DNA from: Poriferisodalis sp963663635
GTDB lineage: Bacteria; Actinomycetota; Acidimicrobiia; Acidimicrobiales; Poriferisodalaceae
Assembly: GCA_963663635.2 (NCBI GenBank)
Contig: CAXXMY010000018.1
Span: 1 to 64,000 of the forward strand
Length of the DNA: 64,000 nucleotides
Direction: 5' to 3'
The notes under the pieces were generated by a model. The model was not told the DNA's origin. It saw only the letters and a program-made list of their open reading frames with translations, and made no database searches. The number at the start of each line of letters is the position of its first letter. Positions within the stretch are counted from its first letter, which is position 1. Position numbers and translations under genes: made by a program. Positions 62,301 to 64,000 of the stretch are shown in pieces.

Positions 62301-64000
62301 CGCCGCATACGCCAGCACGTCGGCAGCAAAAGCAGGCACCAGCATCGTGCCCGACAACGACAGGCCTCCCAGCATCGCATTCGCGGACCGCGGCGTGGAG
62401 TTCACCGCGGACACGTCGGCGAAGCTCTCGGCCTGCTGGCCGCCCGAGAGGCGTATCGGATTCGTGCCGACGGTGTACCCGACGGCCACCGTGTCGCTGG
62501 CGCGTACCGCAGCGGACAGCGTCAGCGTGACCGTGGAGCCCGCGACGACTGCTCTGGTCACCTCGAGCACCCTCGTCACCGCGGTGGAGGCATTCGTCGC
62601 ACTCACTGAGAAATCGCCCCCAGCCGGTGTCGAGGCGATGTCCAGATCCGATATGAACAACAACGTCATCGTCGTCCCCGACACCGCCACGGACGAAAGC
62701 AGCGACGCCGGCGTGGTGATAGTGGCTGCGGTGGTCGCTTCCGACGCGAACCCGGGATCCAACGAGGCCTCAACGCTGTACGCGGTATCGGGCTCCAGCG
62801 CGCCCAGCTCGAACACCGCGGTGCCGTCCTCGGACCGTGCCACCGCCGCAGCCCAGCTGTCGCTGCTGCCGCTGGGCCTCCACCGAAGATGCGCCTCGTA
62901 CCCCCCTTCTCCCGTCGTTTCGACCAAGATGCTCAGCGTCCTCGGCGTGCGCGCCGACGCGGTGACGGACTGCGTTGCCGGCGCTGCGGATGACGCATCC
63001 GCTATCAGCACCGGCGCACGCGACGACAGCAGCCCTGACAGGCTGCTGTCGCCGTCGGCTGCCAATGCCACATAGAACTGCTCAGTCGACGACGTGTCGG
63101 AATTCTCAGCGGCGAGCAAGCGGACCCACCGGTGCTCCCCGGCAGCGGCCGTGCCCGCGAGATCGACTCGCTCGTAGCCGTACGCCACCCGGGTGCTCGT
63201 GATGCTGCCCGGGAACAGGTCGCCGTGGCCGTAGTCCCATGAGTCCCCCGCATCGGCGGTCTCCGGCCAGAACCGCACGTCCTTGCTGTACGCGGCATCG
63301 TCCGCGTCGATCACCGAGTCCGGCGCTACCAGCGCACGCGTCGTGTCCAACGAGCTGTGCACCACGCCCACCACCGGCCACGCCGCGTCGCCGTCACCGG
63401 TGTTCGAGAGCTCGCAGAACTGCTGAAGCCCCTCCCAGATCCTGTATGGGCAGCTCAGCGCGAAACCGTCGACAGCGACCACAGCCGCGGCACCCTCCGC
63501 GTGCGCGGCGCGGGTCACGTCGAGCGTGTACGTCGTTGCCGTGGCGCCGTCCGCAGGCGTCACCACCACCGAGAGGGTCGTCACGCCGACCCGCAAGGCC
63601 CTCGCCACACCTGCATCCGCGACCTCGGGCCGCTCCAGCACCACCCCGTCCACCGCCACCGAGGCCCCCGAGTCGCTCGCGACCGGCACCGCCACCAACT
63701 CGGTCACGTCGTAGAGCACTGCCACGCTGTACGTCGTGACCCCCTCGGAAAGCACCAGCGCGATGCCCCCCGCCGCATGCGACAGCCGCAGCTCGCTCAA
63801 TGACGAATCATCGCTCAGCGAATCGCTCGCAGCGATCGTGACCGCTGCCTTGTTGTTGAACATGGCCGTCATGTTCTTGCTGCCCGAAGCGATCATCCCC
63901 ACATAGAACGTCTCCGCGGGCTCGTACCGCTCGTCGTCGGCAACCACCACCGTGAAGCTCCGCGACTGATTCGCGGTCGCCTTGCCCGTCTCGTCGAAAC
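49394..64000 (-). CDS. Giant cadherin/FN3-repeat surface protein ending in a GH16-like domain (N-terminus beyond window, several frameshifts)
   Basis: One gene read leftward over at least 14.6 kb (about 4,860 codons visible). From the right edge: a Calx-beta-like segment (FTVVVADDERYEPAETFYVG), cadherin-like beta-sandwich domains, an SWM-type domain, then nine copies of a cadherin (RPLAENSPGGTALGAAVTAT...) plus FN3 (RDSITVTW.VPAVGGGPPVS...) pair joined by beta-sandwich domains, three SWM-type domains, a linker TRDTQTRDGTRDAQTRDG and a C-terminal GH16-like domain. The frame breaks near 61645 (+2), 57557 (-1), 57290 (+1 net), 54868 (+1) and 49780 (+1); all domains align once these are corrected. 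It is probably exported and cell-attached or secreted, for adhesion and glycan hydrolysis. Whether the frameshifts are real decides if it is functional. Confidence 0.82.
52234..57116 (-). repeat. Tandem 2.43-kb higher-order repeat (two and a part copies)
   Basis: The anchor GCGCTGGTCG (in the sandwich domain after the SWM unit) lies at 52251, 54684 and 57118, giving periods of 2,433 and 2,434 bp. Each super-unit holds one sandwich domain, one SWM domain, and two cadherin-FN3-sandwich blocks. 2,433 is a multiple of three; the extra base in the second period is the frameshift near 54868. Confidence 0.9.
57650..61650 (-). repeat. Tandem 900-bp repeats (sandwich + cadherin + FN3)
   Basis: Four and a half nearly identical units: the FN3 anchor GGGGGCCGTCGTGCC falls at about 58017, 58917, 59817, 60717 and 61617, an exact 900-bp (300-codon) period. 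Units differ by a few substitutions (for example Asp/Ala at the SLHGAD position, and QTAAAY against HTAAAY). Units outside this block have period 903, with one extra codon (TATAAY). Confidence 0.93.

Noticed and set aside
52000..63700. Many plus-strand open frames of 70-350 codons repeating every 900 bp
   Set aside because: Antisense shadows of the cadherin/FN3 array; they repeat only because the DNA repeats, and have no RBS or domain.

Overview
The window is GC-rich (mostly about 60-70% by eye) and has actinobacterial-style gene content: GTG/TTG starts, many 4-bp start/stop overlaps, an acyl-CoA dehydrogenase, SDR enzymes, lipoprotein solute-binding proteins and an ECF sigma factor. The mix of catabolic genes, many insertion sequences and very large eukaryote-like repeat proteins (cadherin, fibronectin III, plant-type LRR) fits an uncultured actinobacterium, possibly an Acidimicrobiia-type or host-associated lineage. 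That placement is inference; no rRNA or marker gene is present, and no tRNA or CRISPR array was seen.

Left part (1-12 kb): acyl-CoA dehydrogenase, an SDR lacking the usual catalytic Lys, an amidase, a frameshifted cupin_5 gene abutting an IS30 element whose transposase is broken in a (GGGC)5 run, a second SDR, a family-3 solute-binding lipoprotein, an ECF sigma factor with an overlapping membrane partner, an IS630 remnant, YciI-like and CnbZ-like genes, and a parDE pair with a frameshifted toxin. Next (12-24 kb) is a leftward seven-gene peptide-type ABC operon that includes a DUF917 protein and a PLP decarboxylase. Across an operator-like region it faces an Lrp/AsnC regulator (frameshifted) and an M29-type peptidase, followed by an M20 peptidase and cytidine deaminase.

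Middle (24-41 kb): a BMP-type (nucleoside-like) ABC transporter with two GcvT-family proteins and an XRE-cupin regulator; a GH3 beta-glucosidase pseudogene cut by an ISL3 element with a clear 8-bp target duplication; divergent citrate synthase paralogues, one carrying a DNA-binding domain; a reciprocally decayed duplication of a haloalkane dehalogenase-like/DUF2237 pair; and a zeta-toxin/ParD-like module. From 41.25 to 46.87 kb an IS3 element has been hit by three other insertion sequences (two IS110, one IS30).

Right part (47-64 kb): two convergent surface-protein genes. One is a secreted leucine-rich-repeat protein with near-identical cell-wall-binding (CWB2) repeats. The other is a giant gene (at least 14.6 kb, running off the right edge) built of cadherin-like, cadherin, FN3 and SWM-type repeats and ending in a divergent GH16 glycoside hydrolase domain. 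Its repeats are nested tandem duplications (900-bp units and about 2,433-bp super-units).

A recurring theme is single-base frameshifts, several of them one extra base in a C run. They could be real gene erosion or systematic sequencing error, and this affects how every broken gene here should be read.
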